Of a DNA stretch of 64,000 nt, positions 1 through 8,727 are shown one piece after another. Below the pieces are notes generated by a model. That model saw nothing but the letters and a program-made list of their open reading frames with translations. It ran no database searches and had not been told where the DNA came from. Position 1 is the first letter of the stretch. Each line of letters begins with the position of its first letter. The translations under genes and the position numbers were made by a program. Source of the stretch: Terripilifer sp031921685 (GTDB lineage: Bacteria; Pseudomonadota; Alphaproteobacteria; Rhizobiales; Beijerinckiaceae); contig NZ_JAPDHU010000003.1 in NCBI RefSeq assembly GCF_031921685.1, positions 62,001 to 126,000 on the forward strand. The letters are read 5' to 3'.

Positions 1-567
1 GTCGAGTTCGATCAAAATCTCACGATCGACGCCGCCGATGCGCGAGACACCACCGACGCCGCGCACGCTCTGCAAATCGCGCGCCGCCACGTCATCGACG
101 AACCAGGACAATTGCTCGATCGACATGCCGGGCGAAGCCACCGCATAGGTCACGATCGGCAGGCCCGTGATGTCGACGCGCTGGGTGATCGGCTCAAGGA
201 TGTTGCGTGGCAGATCGGCACGCACCCGCGCCACCGCGTCCTTGACGTCATTCAAGGCACGATCGGTGTTGATCTCGATGCGGAATTCGATGGTGGTCGT
301 CGACAGCCCGTCGGAAATCGACGAAACGATATGTTTGATACCGACGACACCGGCAACCGCATCTTCGATCTTCTTGGTGATCTGCGTTTCGATTTCCGAA
401 GGTGCTGCCCCCGGTTGATTGATCGTCACCGAGATGATGGGAATATCGACATTGGGGAAACGCGTTACCGGCAATTGCGAGAACGAGAACAGGCCCAGGA
501 TCGTCAAGACAGCGAACAGGACGAGCGCGGGGATCGGCCGGCGGATCGACCAGGCGGAAATGTTCAT
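1..567 (-). CDS. RND efflux permease, N-terminal part (cut by window edge)
   Basis: Inner-membrane proton-driven pump subunit of the AcrB/MexB type, only the first 189 residues visible. Translation from the ATG at 567 gives MNISAWSIRRPIPALVLF, the usual cytoplasmic start and first membrane helix of RND permeases, followed by the periplasmic porter segment with PGAAPSEIETQITKKIEDAV, which is characteristic of the family. The start codon overlaps the stop of the upstream membrane fusion protein gene (TGATG), so the two are translationally coupled. The rest, including the proton-relay helices, lies outside the window. Substrate cannot be told from this part. Confidence 0.88.
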   Translation of the reverse strand, partial: MNISAWSIRRPIPALVLFAVLTILGLFSFSQLPVTRFPNVDIPIISVTINQPGAAPSEIETQITKKIEDAVAGVVGIKHIVSSISDGLSTTTIEFRIEINTDRALNDVKDAVARVRADLPRNILEPITQRVDITGLPIVTYAVASPGMSIEQLSWFVDDVAARDLQSVRGVGGVSRIGGVDREILIELD

Positions 568-1781
568 CACAGGGCTCCGGTCTGTTCCCGCATCGGCGCA
601 ACGCGATCGCCAGGGCGAAGGAAAGAGCCGGCGCGCGCCACCACTTCCTCGCCTTCGGTCAGACCCGACAGCACTTCAGCGCGGCCACCATCGACGAGCC
701 CGAGCTGCACTGGCTTGGCCTGCACGGCGCCATCGACGGCGACGAGCACCTGCGCCACGCCATTGTCATAGGAAAGCGCGCTGATTGGCACCGTCAAAGC
801 GCGCGCCTGGCGGATTTCGATCACGCCCCGCGCGAAGGAGCCGGTCGCCGCACCTTCCGGAGAGGCCAAAGTCAGGCGCACACGGCCAAGGCGGGTGTTG
901 CGATCGACCTCGCTGGCAGCAAGGCGCACCTGCGCGTCGACCCTTCTGCCATTGGCCAAGGTCACCAGTGCTTTCTGGCCTGTCTTAACGACGCCGATGC
1001 GTGCTTCCGGTACTTCGGCTTCCAGTTCGATGGTGCCGTTCTCGACGATCCGAAACAGCGGGTCCCCCGCGGCTGAAGCCACGGCACCGAGCTTTGCCGA
1101 GCGGCGCGCGACGATGCCAGCAGCCGGCGAGCGCACCTCGGTCCGCGCGATGCGCACCAGCAATTCGCGACGCTGCGCTTCCAGGCTGGCCTTGTCGGCC
1201 TGGGCAAGATCGAGCGCGTCGCGAGCACCGCGCAGTTGCGCCTGTGCCGTCAGCGCTGCGGCATTCTTCTGATCGACCGCGGACTGGGTTGACGCCCCGC
1301 GCGTCAACAAGGAACGGGCGCGTTCAATATCCACTTTGGTCCAGGCCGCATTGGCCTCGGCCTGAGAGATTTGGCTGCTCGTTTGGGCGATAGCCGCATC
1401 GGCGCGCTTCAACGCCGCGTCCGACTGGGCCAGTTGCGCATCGAGCGCATCGCGCTGCAGGCGCACGAGCACGGCGCCCTTCTCGATCTTGTCGCCCTCT
1501 TCGGCCAGCAGTTCGACAATGCGCAGACCTTCAATCTCTGGTCCGATCAGCACTTCATTGCGGGCCACCAAAGTGCCCGTGGCCAACACGGTTTCGACAA
1601 TGTCATGGGCGCGCGCTGCGACCACGCTGACAGGTTGCGGCGTCGGCTGATGCGAGAGGTTGGCGGCAGCCTTGTCTTTCGCCTCCGGCCGAGCCGCCTG
1701 CGCGCTGCCAAACCTCCAGGCCGCACCGGCACCGGCCAAGCCCAGCACGACCAGCGCCGGAATAACGATACTGCGTCTCAT
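567..1781 (-). CDS. RND efflux periplasmic adaptor (membrane fusion protein, HlyD/AcrA type)
   Basis: Periplasmic adaptor that would link the RND permease to an outer-membrane channel. The 404-residue protein has an N-terminal membrane anchor or signal (about residues 5-25), a split lipoyl domain, a long alpha-helical hairpin around residues 105-205 rich in Ala, Gln and Lys, and a C-terminal beta-barrel with the family-typical ending (EGEEVVARAGSFLRPGDRV). It follows the TetR gene with an ATGA overlap and overlaps the permease start by one base, so regulator, adaptor and pump look like one operon. No outer-membrane factor gene is visible in the window. Confidence 0.88.
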   Translation of the reverse strand: MRRSIVIPALVVLGLAGAGAAWRFGSAQAARPEAKDKAAANLSHQPTPQPVSVVAARAHDIVETVLATGTLVARNEVLIGPEIEGLRIVELLAEEGDKIEKGAVLVRLQRDALDAQLAQSDAALKRADAAIAQTSSQISQAEANAAWTKVDIERARSLLTRGASTQSAVDQKNAAALTAQAQLRGARDALDLAQADKASLEAQRRELLVRIARTEVRSPAAGIVARRSAKLGAVASAAGDPLFRIVENGTIELEAEVPEARIGVVKTGQKALVTLANGRRVDAQVRLAASEVDRNTRLGRVRLTLASPEGAATGSFARGVIEIRQARALTVPISALSYDNGVAQVLVAVDGAVQAKPVQLGLVDGGRAEVLSGLTEGEEVVARAGSFLRPGDRVAPMREQTGAL

Positions 1782-2413
1782 GACGTCGTTTCCTTGTGAG
1801 GCAGAGAGACGGAAGATGGTTGAGCGACCGGGCGCAGCATTTGCGCGATCAACGGCAGGATCGAACGCGCCACCGTCGCCACCTCAAACCCCGGCCGACA
1901 ACCCAGGCTCCAAAACAGGCCGTCGGCAATCACGTCCATGACATCGACGATTTCACTGACAGGCCGATCCGGATTGATGGTCCCGTCGGCCTTGGCCCGT
2001 TCCAACAGGGCTGTCATCGAAGCGCGGATCGTCGCATCGCAGCGCATCATGGTCTCAGCGACGGCGGGATTGCGTCGCGACTCGACACCAATCTCCAGAA
2101 AGATCGCAAGTTTTTCCGGCGGGCGCTCGATGATGCAGGTTTCCATCAACGCTCCGAGACTGTTCATCAGATCGGACGTATCGATCTGCTCGAACAACTC
2201 CAGAAATTCGTCACGATCACGCGCCACCAGTCCCTCGATCAGGGCTTCCTTGGATTTGAAGTAGAGGTACACGGCCCCCGCCGAGACGCCCGCCTCGCGG
2301 CAGATGTCGTTCATGGTCGTGCGGTGGAAGCCCTTTCGGGCAAAGCAGGCTTCGGCCGCATCGAGGATATGCAGCCGCCGCTCTTGCTGTTTCTCGTCCG
2401 AGAGTTTGGGCAA
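1778..2413 (-). CDS. TetR/AcrR-family repressor of the RND pump
   Basis: A 211-residue TetR-family regulator. The N-terminal DNA-binding domain shows the family pattern: an ILDAAEACFARKGFHRTTM helix, then DICREAGVSAGAVYLYFKSK (about residues 40-60). The C-terminal domain should bind a ligand and resembles the TetR_C domains of pump regulators. The start is a TTG at 2413, the first possible start after an in-frame stop, with a GTGAG Shine-Dalgarno-like stretch a few bases upstream. It is the first gene of a probable operon with the adaptor and permease, so the expected role is autorepression plus pump repression, relieved by a pump substrate. Confidence 0.87.
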   Translation of the reverse strand: MPKLSDEKQQERRLHILDAAEACFARKGFHRTTMNDICREAGVSAGAVYLYFKSKEALIEGLVARDRDEFLELFEQIDTSDLMNSLGALMETCIIERPPEKLAIFLEIGVESRRNPAVAETMMRCDATIRASMTALLERAKADGTINPDRPVSEIVDVMDVIADGLFWSLGCRPGFEVATVARSILPLIAQMLRPVAQPSSVSLPHKETTS

Positions 2414-2445
2414 GTCAGGCTCACTTTAGAGCAAGAATAAAAAAC

Positions 2446-2457
2446 GAATGATCATTC
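2446..2457. promoter_or_regulatory. Perfect 12-bp palindrome, likely TetR operator
   Basis: GAATGATCATTC is a perfect palindrome 33 bp upstream of the tetR start codon and about 125 bp upstream of the divergent tctC gene. AT-rich palindromes of the GAATGA type are common operators of AcrR-like regulators. Its place between two divergent genes suggests it controls the pump operon and possibly tctC. Assignment is inferred from position and symmetry. Confidence 0.55.
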
Positions 2458-2583
2458 ATTTTAGAGAAGCCGCTGTTATTGTCAACACATGAACTATTCC
2501 GAAGCGATTTCCTGACATTGCGCCCGGTCACGGGCCGGCTAGTCTCGGGCTTGGCTGCCACCTGCCCATCGCCGGAGTCGCTC

Positions 2584-3558
2584 TTGACCCGTTTCGCCCT
2601 TTGCTTGGCCTCACTCGGCTACGCCCTATTGTTCTCGTCGCCGATCGCTCAGGCCCAAAGCTGGCCGAACCGGCCTATTCGACTGGTCGTGCCCTTCGCC
2701 CCTGGCGGCTCCACAGATGTCATCGCCCGTCTAATCGCCGCCGACATGGCCGGCCCGCTCGGCCAACAGGTCGTGGTGGAGAACAAAGCCGGGGCTGGCG
2801 GCAGCACGGGATCAACGGAGATCGCCCGCGCCCCGGCCGACGGCTACGCGATCCTAGCTGCCACGGTCTCCACCCACGCGATCAATCCGGCGCTTTACAG
2901 TCGCCTGCCCTTCGACGTGAGTGACGACTTCACGCCGATCATCCATCTCGTCGACATTCCCAATGTTTTGTTGATCTCGCCGACGGTACCCGCACGGACC
3001 GTCGGCGAACTCAAGACCTTTGCGGCCAATAACCCAGGCCGGCTCAATTATGCCTCGCCCGGTGTCGGCAGCATCGGCCATCTGCAAAGCCAGTGGTTCG
3101 CCAATCTCATCGGCGTTTCCATGGCCCATGTGCCCTATCGTGGCGCAGGTCCCGCCATGCAAGATGTCATGACCGGCGAAGTGCAATTGATGATCGACAA
3201 CGTGCCGACCGCGCTCGAGCAGATTCGCTCCGGCAAGGTCAATGCGCTCCTGGTTTCAAGTCCGGCGCGCATCGCGCAATTGCCCGACACCCCCTCCTCC
3301 GTCGAAGCGGGCCTGCCGCAATTCATTGGCTATAGCTGGTTGGCCTTCCTCGCACCCAAGGGCACGCCCGATCACGCCATCACCGCACTCTACGAGGCAT
3401 CCAAGGCAGCCCTCGCCAATCCGCAGGTGCGCGAACGCCTGCAAGCCCTCAGTGCTACCGTTATTGGTGAAAACCCTAGCGCCACAGCTACTTTTCTACG
3501 TGCCGAGCGTGACAAATGGACCCCGATCGTCAAGGCGATCGGAGTCCAACTCGACTAA
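2584..3558 (+). CDS. TctC/Bug-family tripartite tricarboxylate transporter binding protein
   Basis: Periplasmic solute-binding protein of the TctC (Bug) family, 324 residues, expected to bind a carboxylate. The chosen TTG at 2584 has a GGAG at 2574-2577 and begins a clean signal peptide ending at AQAQS; the open frame extends upstream to 2479 but would add 35 residues before the signal. Family hallmarks are WPNRPIRLVVPFAPGGSTDVIAR at the mature N-terminus, NKAGAGGSTGS, and the VPYRGAGPAMQD block in the middle. No TctA or TctB membrane subunit is nearby, so its transporter is encoded elsewhere or it acts in sensing. It is divergent from the tetR-pump operon. Confidence 0.9.
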   Translation: MTRFALCLASLGYALLFSSPIAQAQSWPNRPIRLVVPFAPGGSTDVIARLIAADMAGPLGQQVVVENKAGAGGSTGSTEIARAPADGYAILAATVSTHAINPALYSRLPFDVSDDFTPIIHLVDIPNVLLISPTVPARTVGELKTFAANNPGRLNYASPGVGSIGHLQSQWFANLIGVSMAHVPYRGAGPAMQDVMTGEVQLMIDNVPTALEQIRSGKVNALLVSSPARIAQLPDTPSSVEAGLPQFIGYSWLAFLAPKGTPDHAITALYEASKAALANPQVRERLQALSATVIGENPSATATFLRAERDKWTPIVKAIGVQLD

Positions 3559-4616
3559 CTTTCGATCGCCACTTCGTCGCAGACGATCCGCGCCGCGCTC
3601 GCCGCTTCCGCCGCAGCGTCGAAACGCACGTCCTCGTAATTGTGTTTCGCCTGATTCCCGCCTTCAGTGAAATGATCGAAGAAGGTCTTCATGGCGAGAT
3701 CGACGCCAAGCTCGGTCAGCTCACGCTGATCGTCGGTATAGATGCGGCCGGCGTTGAACGGCGTCAGCACGATGTCATAGGACGGGAAATAAGCGACGTT
3801 ATCACGCGCGCCACAGACCTCGTCCGCCGCGACGCGTAGCGCCGACTTGGTGTAGGAATTCGACACCACCACATGACGCGGCTCATAGGTCGCCAACATC
3901 GACACAGGCGAGACCGAAATGATGATCCGGCTCTTCGGATTGACGGACCGCAGATTGTCGATGAAGCCCAACAGATCCGCGACAATCTCCGATACCCGGG
4001 CATTGTGATATTCATAAATGTCCGGGTCCCACGTGCCGCCCGAGACGCCAGGGGCTACCGGCAAGACGACCTTGTCGCTCTTGGAACGAAAATGTTCCGT
4101 CAGCCCAAGCGTGAGCACGAAGACATCGAGATTCTCAAACATCTCGCGAACAAGCCGCAGATGCTCCTCACGCGACGCATGCACTTCGTCAGGCGAAGCA
4201 AATCCCTCCGGCTCGATCAGCGGCCGATAGGGATCGACGAAGCGACCATCGGGGCGCGTCCAGACGTCGATATCCGGCTTCAGCTGGCCGAAGGCGCGTT
4301 CGAATGTCTGCCGCAATTGGGCCGTTGTGTAGATATTGCCATAGCGGCAGGAGAACACGCGATAGTTGCGTTCAAACGCCTGGTCGCCGGTGAGCCCCGG
4401 CGGCGTGTCTTCCGGCACATAATAGTGATAGCCGCTGTTTTGCAGCTGGCGAGCCACCCGCTGAGCGAAGCAGCTACCCGCCGAGGCCACCTTGTCCGAA
4501 GGAGCAATCGTGAAGGGGACCGAGACAATCGGATCTATGGCGAAAGACGGCATGGAAGCCACGGCCGAACGCCAAAACTGGTGTGACGGCAGGTTGTTAT
4601 AGGGGCCACGGGCCAT
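3555..4616 (-). CDS. GSCFA-domain protein (SGNH-like, polysaccharide-related)
   Basis: A 353-residue protein carrying the motif that names the GSCFA family (AGSCFAQRVAR near residue 45), which is thought to be related to GDSL/SGNH hydrolases. Further family blocks are VFVLTLGLTEHF and IIISVSPVSMLATYEPRHVV. The start at 4616 has a GAGG six bases upstream and gives MARGPYNNLP; the frame stays open to 4808 but the extra N-terminus looks non-coding. No signal peptide or membrane segment is seen. It stands divergently to a WcbI-type gene across 105 bp. Both families are linked to surface polysaccharide modification, so a paired role there is likely. The 3' end overlaps the end of tctC by four bases. 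Confidence 0.8.
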   Translation of the reverse strand: MARGPYNNLPSHQFWRSAVASMPSFAIDPIVSVPFTIAPSDKVASAGSCFAQRVARQLQNSGYHYYVPEDTPPGLTGDQAFERNYRVFSCRYGNIYTTAQLRQTFERAFGQLKPDIDVWTRPDGRFVDPYRPLIEPEGFASPDEVHASREEHLRLVREMFENLDVFVLTLGLTEHFRSKSDKVVLPVAPGVSGGTWDPDIYEYHNARVSEIVADLLGFIDNLRSVNPKSRIIISVSPVSMLATYEPRHVVVSNSYTKSALRVAADEVCGARDNVAYFPSYDIVLTPFNAGRIYTDDQRELTELGVDLAMKTFFDHFTEGGNQAKHNYEDVRFDAAAEAASAARIVCDEVAIES

Positions 4617-4721
4617 CGGAATCCTCGTGAAAACCGCGTGAATTGAGCTGGATTGACGATAGGTCCGCATTGGACGAATGTCACGGCCAGAATCTTGATT
4701 CAATCGTAGGTCGGAGTTCAG

Positions 4722-5735
4722 ATGCTGTCCGCATTTGACCGGCGCGTGCTGTCTATGCGCGTGCGTCAGGTCGCAGGTCGTAATCGGCGCAAGTCGAATG
4801 GCCCCCATATCGCCGTCATCGCCAACTGCCAGACTTTCGGCGTCGCCTATGCGATGGACATGCTGCTTCCCGGCGCGACCGTCGATCCCATCCAGATCCT
4901 GCTCGGCAACCGCACGACGCCGGAACTGCTGGCCAAGGTGCTACGCGACTACGATTATGTCTTCGGTCTAAAATACATCTCCACCCATCTGCGCTTCGGG
5001 GATCACGCGACGCTGGAACGACTGATGCCGAGCATCCGTTGGTTCCCGCTGTTTCATTTCCCCGCTTATCATCCCGACTTCCTCTTTCTGCAAAAACCAG
5101 GCGCGCCAAGCGCCGTGCTCGGCCTGTTCAACGTTTCGCAATCGGCCATTCTCGCCACCGCCTTCCGCCTGGGTCTCTCGCAGAAGCAGGCTTTGAGCCT
5201 GATGAACGAGGATATGTACGAGCGGCTCGGTTATTTCGATGTCTGGCAGTCGGCCTGGGACGAAATGCTGCGGCTTGGCCGCGAATGCGATCTCGACTAC
5301 GGCCCCGACATGCTCCGCTGGAGCCGCGCGGGTTGTTTCATGCACACGCCCGTGCATCCGAAAGCCCACGTGATGTATGACGTCGCGCGGATGTTGCTTC
5401 GTAAGGAGGGCCTGACCCTACGCGAAGGCGACTTCGATCGCTTTGCCGTCGACCGGCTTGTGGACGATGCGGTGCTGCCGATCTATCCGCCGATCGCCAA
5501 GCGCCTCGGCGTCAAGGGCGACTATGTGTTCAAGCGCGCCAGCCACCCCGGCCCGAAGAACAAAGCCTATTTCTATACGCTGGAGGATTTCGTCGCCTCA
5601 AGCTACGAAACGTTTTCAAAAGCCGATCCATCGAACATGCAGCATCCGCGCATCGATGGCTGGCTGCAATCGCCCGAAATCTGCGACCTGTTCCGCTCGC
5701 GCGCTAGAGCAAATCACGTTTCGATAGAAACGTGA
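4722..5735 (+). CDS. WcbI-type polysaccharide biosynthesis protein
   Basis: A 337-residue protein resembling the WcbI family, first known from Burkholderia capsule gene clusters and thought to act on acetyl or acyl groups of capsular sugars. Recognition rests on the N-terminal block IAVIANCQTFGVAYAMDMLLPG (about residues 30-51), FGLKYISTHLRFG, and FPAYHPDFLFL. GGAG at 4713-4716 sits five bases before the ATG. No signal peptide. The stop codon falls inside the right arm of a perfect hairpin (5711-5738), so the last codons are made of repeat sequence and the original C-terminus may have been replaced. No glycosyltransferases or export genes are nearby. Confidence 0.72.
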   Translation: MLSAFDRRVLSMRVRQVAGRNRRKSNGPHIAVIANCQTFGVAYAMDMLLPGATVDPIQILLGNRTTPELLAKVLRDYDYVFGLKYISTHLRFGDHATLERLMPSIRWFPLFHFPAYHPDFLFLQKPGAPSAVLGLFNVSQSAILATAFRLGLSQKQALSLMNEDMYERLGYFDVWQSAWDEMLRLGRECDLDYGPDMLRWSRAGCFMHTPVHPKAHVMYDVARMLLRKEGLTLREGDFDRFAVDRLVDDAVLPIYPPIAKRLGVKGDYVFKRASHPGPKNKAYFYTLEDFVASSYETFSKADPSNMQHPRIDGWLQSPEICDLFRSRARANHVSIET

Positions 5736-5811
5736 TTTTGCTTAGATTCTCTTATTTTGGACGCGTCTTCATGGCGTTCGGCGATCCGCCGAACTGTGAA
5801 ACGCTATGAAG
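5711..5811. repeat. Dispersed bipartite palindromic element, copy 1
   Basis: First module: a perfect 12-bp inverted repeat (arms 5711-5722 and 5727-5738, loop GATA). Then a linker containing GACGCGT at about 5760, and a second nested hairpin (arms 5767-5778 and 5800-5811 with a further 7-bp stem 5777-5783/5887-type pairing at 5787-5793). It lies between the convergent wcbI-like and tonB genes and can serve as a bidirectional terminator. The layout and the GACGCGT block match a second copy at 12628-12723. Confidence 0.6.
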
Positions 5812-5826
5812 GCTGATGCGATCCCC

Positions 5827-6600
5827 TCAGCCTTTGACGCGGAAGACGATCGGCATCGTGAAGCTCAGCCCCTCGTCGGCCACCAGCGGTGGCGGTGGCG
5901 GCACCGGATCTGAGCGGCGCATCATGGCGATGGCTGCTTCATCGAAGTTGGTATCCCCCGAGCCTTTTGCGATGCCAACCGTCTTCACATGGCCGAGGCG
6001 ATCGAGCTCGAACTGCACGACGACTTCGACGCTGCGGCGTGTGCCTCCCGTCGGATAACGCTTGTGGCGATCGATATGAGCGACGAGCTGGCGCTGCCAC
6101 GTCGCACGAATGCGCTGCAGGCTGCGACCGGTACCGATGACAGGTGCGACCGATTTCTCGCTCGGCGGGGCTTCCTCGACCGTCGGCGCGGCGGTTGCCT
6201 CGGAAGCGACGGATTCCGTCGACTGCGTGGCCGGCACGGCCGTCGTCTGCGGCTCTTCTTCCTTCGGCTTCTCGGTGGCCTGCTGCTGCACCACACGATC
6301 GGGATCTTCCGTCTCGGTCGGATCGCCCTTTTCGAATTCCGTCTGTTCGGTCTTGACCTTCTGCTCCTGAACCGCCTGCGATGCAGCCGAAGCTTCGGCC
6401 TCTGGCCCCGGCGGCAGATCGGAGGGTTCGGCCTTCAGTGAGGCCAGCTCCAGCCCTATCTCGATCGCCGGCGCCCCATCCTCATCTTCCGTCGGCTCGA
6501 CATTGGCATAGGACATGGCCACCATTGCACCACCCAGGTGCAAGGCCAGCGCGCCGGCAGCGGCTAAGGTCCATAGGGCCATCGAGCTCTTCGGCATCAT
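5827..6600 (-). CDS. tonB: TonB-family energy transducer
   Basis: Links the ExbB/ExbD proton channel to outer-membrane TonB-dependent receptors. The 257-residue protein has an N-terminal membrane anchor (LAAAGALALHLGGAMVAM), a long low-complexity periplasmic spacer rich in Glu, Pro, Ala and Thr (about residues 35-155), and a C-terminal TonB domain with RYP (the YP box), VVVQFELDRLGHV and FDEAAIAMMRRSDPVPPPP. It is the last gene of piuC-exbB-exbD-tonB, and its start overlaps the exbD stop (ATGA). No receptor gene is visible in the window. Confidence 0.92.
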   Translation of the reverse strand: MMPKSSMALWTLAAAGALALHLGGAMVAMSYANVEPTEDEDGAPAIEIGLELASLKAEPSDLPPGPEAEASAASQAVQEQKVKTEQTEFEKGDPTETEDPDRVVQQQATEKPKEEEPQTTAVPATQSTESVASEATAAPTVEEAPPSEKSVAPVIGTGRSLQRIRATWQRQLVAHIDRHKRYPTGGTRRSVEVVVQFELDRLGHVKTVGIAKGSGDTNFDEAAIAMMRRSDPVPPPPPLVADEGLSFTMPIVFRVKG

Positions 6601-7052
6601 GGGGTGGTGCCCCCCCCTTCGGCAGGCTTCGCCTCCGGCACGCCTTCCAAAGCCACCAGAGCGACCTTGAGATAACCACCGGTGCGCAGCAGCTCGAACA
6701 CGCTCATGATCTCGCCATAGGGCACGGACTTATCGGCGCGCAGGAAGATGCGTTTGTCCTTGGTCATCTCCGGGAGCTGGTCGAGCTGATGCGCGAGATC
6801 GACCCGCTTCACCATGTTCTCGCCGATCGCCACCGACAGATCCGACTTGATCGTCACATAGGTCGGCTTATCCGGCTTCTTTTGCGGATTGGCGGTCGAG
6901 CTGGGCAGATCGACCGGCAGGTCGACCGTCGACAGCGGCGCCGCCACCATGAAGATGATCAGCAGAACCAGAATGACGTCGATGAAGGGCGTGACGTTGA
7001 TCTCATGCACTTCATCATATTCGTCGTCGGTTTCACCAAGCGAGACGGCCAT
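6597..7052 (-). CDS. exbD: ExbD, TonB system proton channel subunit
   Basis: A 151-residue single-pass inner-membrane protein that works with ExbB to energise TonB. It begins with a short cytoplasmic stretch, then EINVTPFIDVILVLLIIFMV, where the conserved Asp of the single membrane helix carries protons, followed by a periplasmic domain containing VTIKSDLSVAIG and RADKSVPYG typical of the family. It starts three bases after the exbB stop and overlaps the tonB start by four bases. Confidence 0.94.
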   Translation of the reverse strand: MAVSLGETDDEYDEVHEINVTPFIDVILVLLIIFMVAAPLSTVDLPVDLPSSTANPQKKPDKPTYVTIKSDLSVAIGENMVKRVDLAHQLDQLPEMTKDKRIFLRADKSVPYGEIMSVFELLRTGGYLKVALVALEGVPEAKPAEGGGTTP

Positions 7053-7055
7053 GGC

Positions 7056-7859
7056 TCACTCCGCCAGGGTGTTGGCGACTGAGCGCCCGTAAGCGCGGTC
7101 GAGATCGCGGGACAAAAGACGCTGCACCAGGCCTGAGGCCGCACTCACCGTCTCGCCATAGGACTTCGTGCCGCGCGAAAAGTAATTGTAGAGGATGACC
7201 GCCGGGATAGCGGCGACGAGGCCCAGCGCCGTCGCGAGAAGCGCTTCGGCGATGCCCGGCGCGACGACGGCCAGATTGGTCGTCTGCGATTTCGAAATGC
7301 CGATGAAGCTGTTCATAATGCCCCAGACGGTGCCGAACAGACCGACGAAGGGACCTGTTGACCCGATCGTCGCCAGCAAACCCATGCCACGACGCATGCC
7401 GCCGGTTTCGCGGCGCACGATCTCGCTGAAATGCGAAGCAGCGCGTTCCTTGATGCCACCATCGACCGTGATATCGGATGACAGATGCGCTTCTTGAGCA
7501 GCCGCATCGAGCAGGCGAGCAACGATGTTTCGTTCACCGCGCAGCGTCTCTTGCGCATCGGCCAAGGAGCGCGAACCGGCGATGCGGGCAATCGCGCGGC
7601 GCAACTTCGTCTGCGCGATCCCCAATTCCACGCTCTTGGCAATGAAGATCGTCCAGGTGACGACGGAAGCGAATGCCAGGCCCACCATCACCGCCTGCAC
7701 AACGATGTCGGCGGCCATGAACATCGACCAGGGCGAGAGATCGTGCGGGACGGCTCCCGATGGCGGCACGACGCGCGGCACAACCTCTTCTTGCGCCCAA
7801 ACCTGCGTCGCCAAAACCTGCGCCGCCAAAACGAAAGTACCGAGATGCCGCCTGTTCAT
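7056..7859 (-). CDS. exbB: ExbB, TonB system proton channel subunit
   Basis: A 267-residue MotA/TolQ/ExbB-type inner-membrane protein. It has an N-terminal signal-like segment, a first helix (IVVQAVMVGLAFASVVTWTIFI), then the conserved channel helices GLLATIGSTGPFVGLFGTVWGIM and IAEALLATALGLVAAIPAVILYNYF. The ATG at 7859 overlaps the piuC stop by four bases (ATGA); an in-frame ATG at 7871 would add four residues. The second gene of the iron-uptake operon. Confidence 0.93.
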   Translation of the reverse strand: MNRRHLGTFVLAAQVLATQVWAQEEVVPRVVPPSGAVPHDLSPWSMFMAADIVVQAVMVGLAFASVVTWTIFIAKSVELGIAQTKLRRAIARIAGSRSLADAQETLRGERNIVARLLDAAAQEAHLSSDITVDGGIKERAASHFSEIVRRETGGMRRGMGLLATIGSTGPFVGLFGTVWGIMNSFIGISKSQTTNLAVVAPGIAEALLATALGLVAAIPAVILYNYFSRGTKSYGETVSAASGLVQRLLSRDLDRAYGRSVANTLAE

Positions 7860-8539
7860 ACTTGTGCCCATTGCCGGATGAGATTGTGATAGATGCCCGT
7901 CAGCCGCACGACGTCCGCGTCCCCCGAGTCAAGCCGTGTGGCGAGAGATTGAATGGTCTGATCGAGATCGAAGACCAATGCGCGTTGATGGTCTTCCCGC
8001 AACATGCTCTGCAACCAGAAGAAGGAAGCGACGCGCACGCCGCGCGTGATTGGCGTCACCATATGCAGGCTCGAAGCGGGATAGAGCACGAGACTGCCCG
8101 CAGCGAGCTTCACTTCATGCGAACCGTATTGATCTTCGATGACGAGTTCGCCGCCTTCATATTCTTCCGGTTCGGAAAGAAACAACGTCACCGACAGATC
8201 GGTGCGGATGCGCAAGCCCGTCAGCTTGTCGCCACGCACCGCATTGTCGACATGCAGGCCAAACTTGTTGCCGACGCCATAGCGATTGAACAGTGGCGGA
8301 AAAATGCGCTGCGGCACAGCCGCCGAAATGAACAGCGGACTGCGCGTCAGCGCCGTGATGATCCGCTCGCCCAACGCGCGCGACACATCGCTGTCGGGCG
8401 GAAGCTGCGTATTATCCTTCACCAGCGCCGAGATCGAGCCGGCCGTCGAGCGCCCGTCTTCCCAATCGGCCGCGTCCATGATGCGACGGAAGTCGGCGAC
8501 CTCCTCCTTCGTCAGGACATCTGGGACACAGATCAGCAT
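7856..8539 (-). CDS. piuC: PiuC/YbiX-type Fe(II)/2-oxoglutarate dioxygenase (PKHD hydroxylase)
   Basis: Cytoplasmic Fe(II)- and 2-oxoglutarate-dependent hydroxylase of the PKHD-type family that usually accompanies TonB-dependent siderophore uptake; the physiological substrate is not firmly known. From MLICVPDVL the protein is 227 residues, the standard length. Iron ligands are visible in FGLHVDNAV (HxD) and SLHMVTPITRG (distal His, followed by the 2-oxoglutarate Arg). The frame runs on to 8614 but the 25 extra residues do not look like family sequence. The first gene of piuC-exbB-exbD-tonB, with two Irr-box-like palindromes upstream. Confidence 0.92.
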   Translation of the reverse strand: MLICVPDVLTKEEVADFRRIMDAADWEDGRSTAGSISALVKDNTQLPPDSDVSRALGERIITALTRSPLFISAAVPQRIFPPLFNRYGVGNKFGLHVDNAVRGDKLTGLRIRTDLSVTLFLSEPEEYEGGELVIEDQYGSHEVKLAAGSLVLYPASSLHMVTPITRGVRVASFFWLQSMLREDHQRALVFDLDQTIQSLATRLDSGDADVVRLTGIYHNLIRQWAQV

Positions 8540-8657
8540 CGCTTCGCAGCTTTTCGTTGGGGGCGCGCCAAAAGATTGCCGGGCGCATGCAACAACGTTG
8601 CATGTCCTAACCACGGCCGTCTTTACGAACGGCCCCGAAGCTTGTCAAAGCAAATAG

Positions 8658-8674
8658 CTTAGAAACATTCCAGA
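8658..8674. promoter_or_regulatory. Irr-box (ICE)-like motif, proximal
   Basis: CTTAGAA-ACA-TTCCAGA resembles the rhizobial ICE/Irr-box consensus as I recall it (TTTAGAA-N3-TTCTAAA): 6 of 7 bases in the left arm and 5 of 7 in the right. It lies about 120 bp upstream of piuC. Irr is the iron/heme-responsive regulator that controls iron uptake in this order. Confidence 0.5.
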
Positions 8675-8727
8675 TACCCTTGATTTAAAAGGACTTCCTA
8701 ACACTCAAAGGCACCTGGAGTGTTGAT

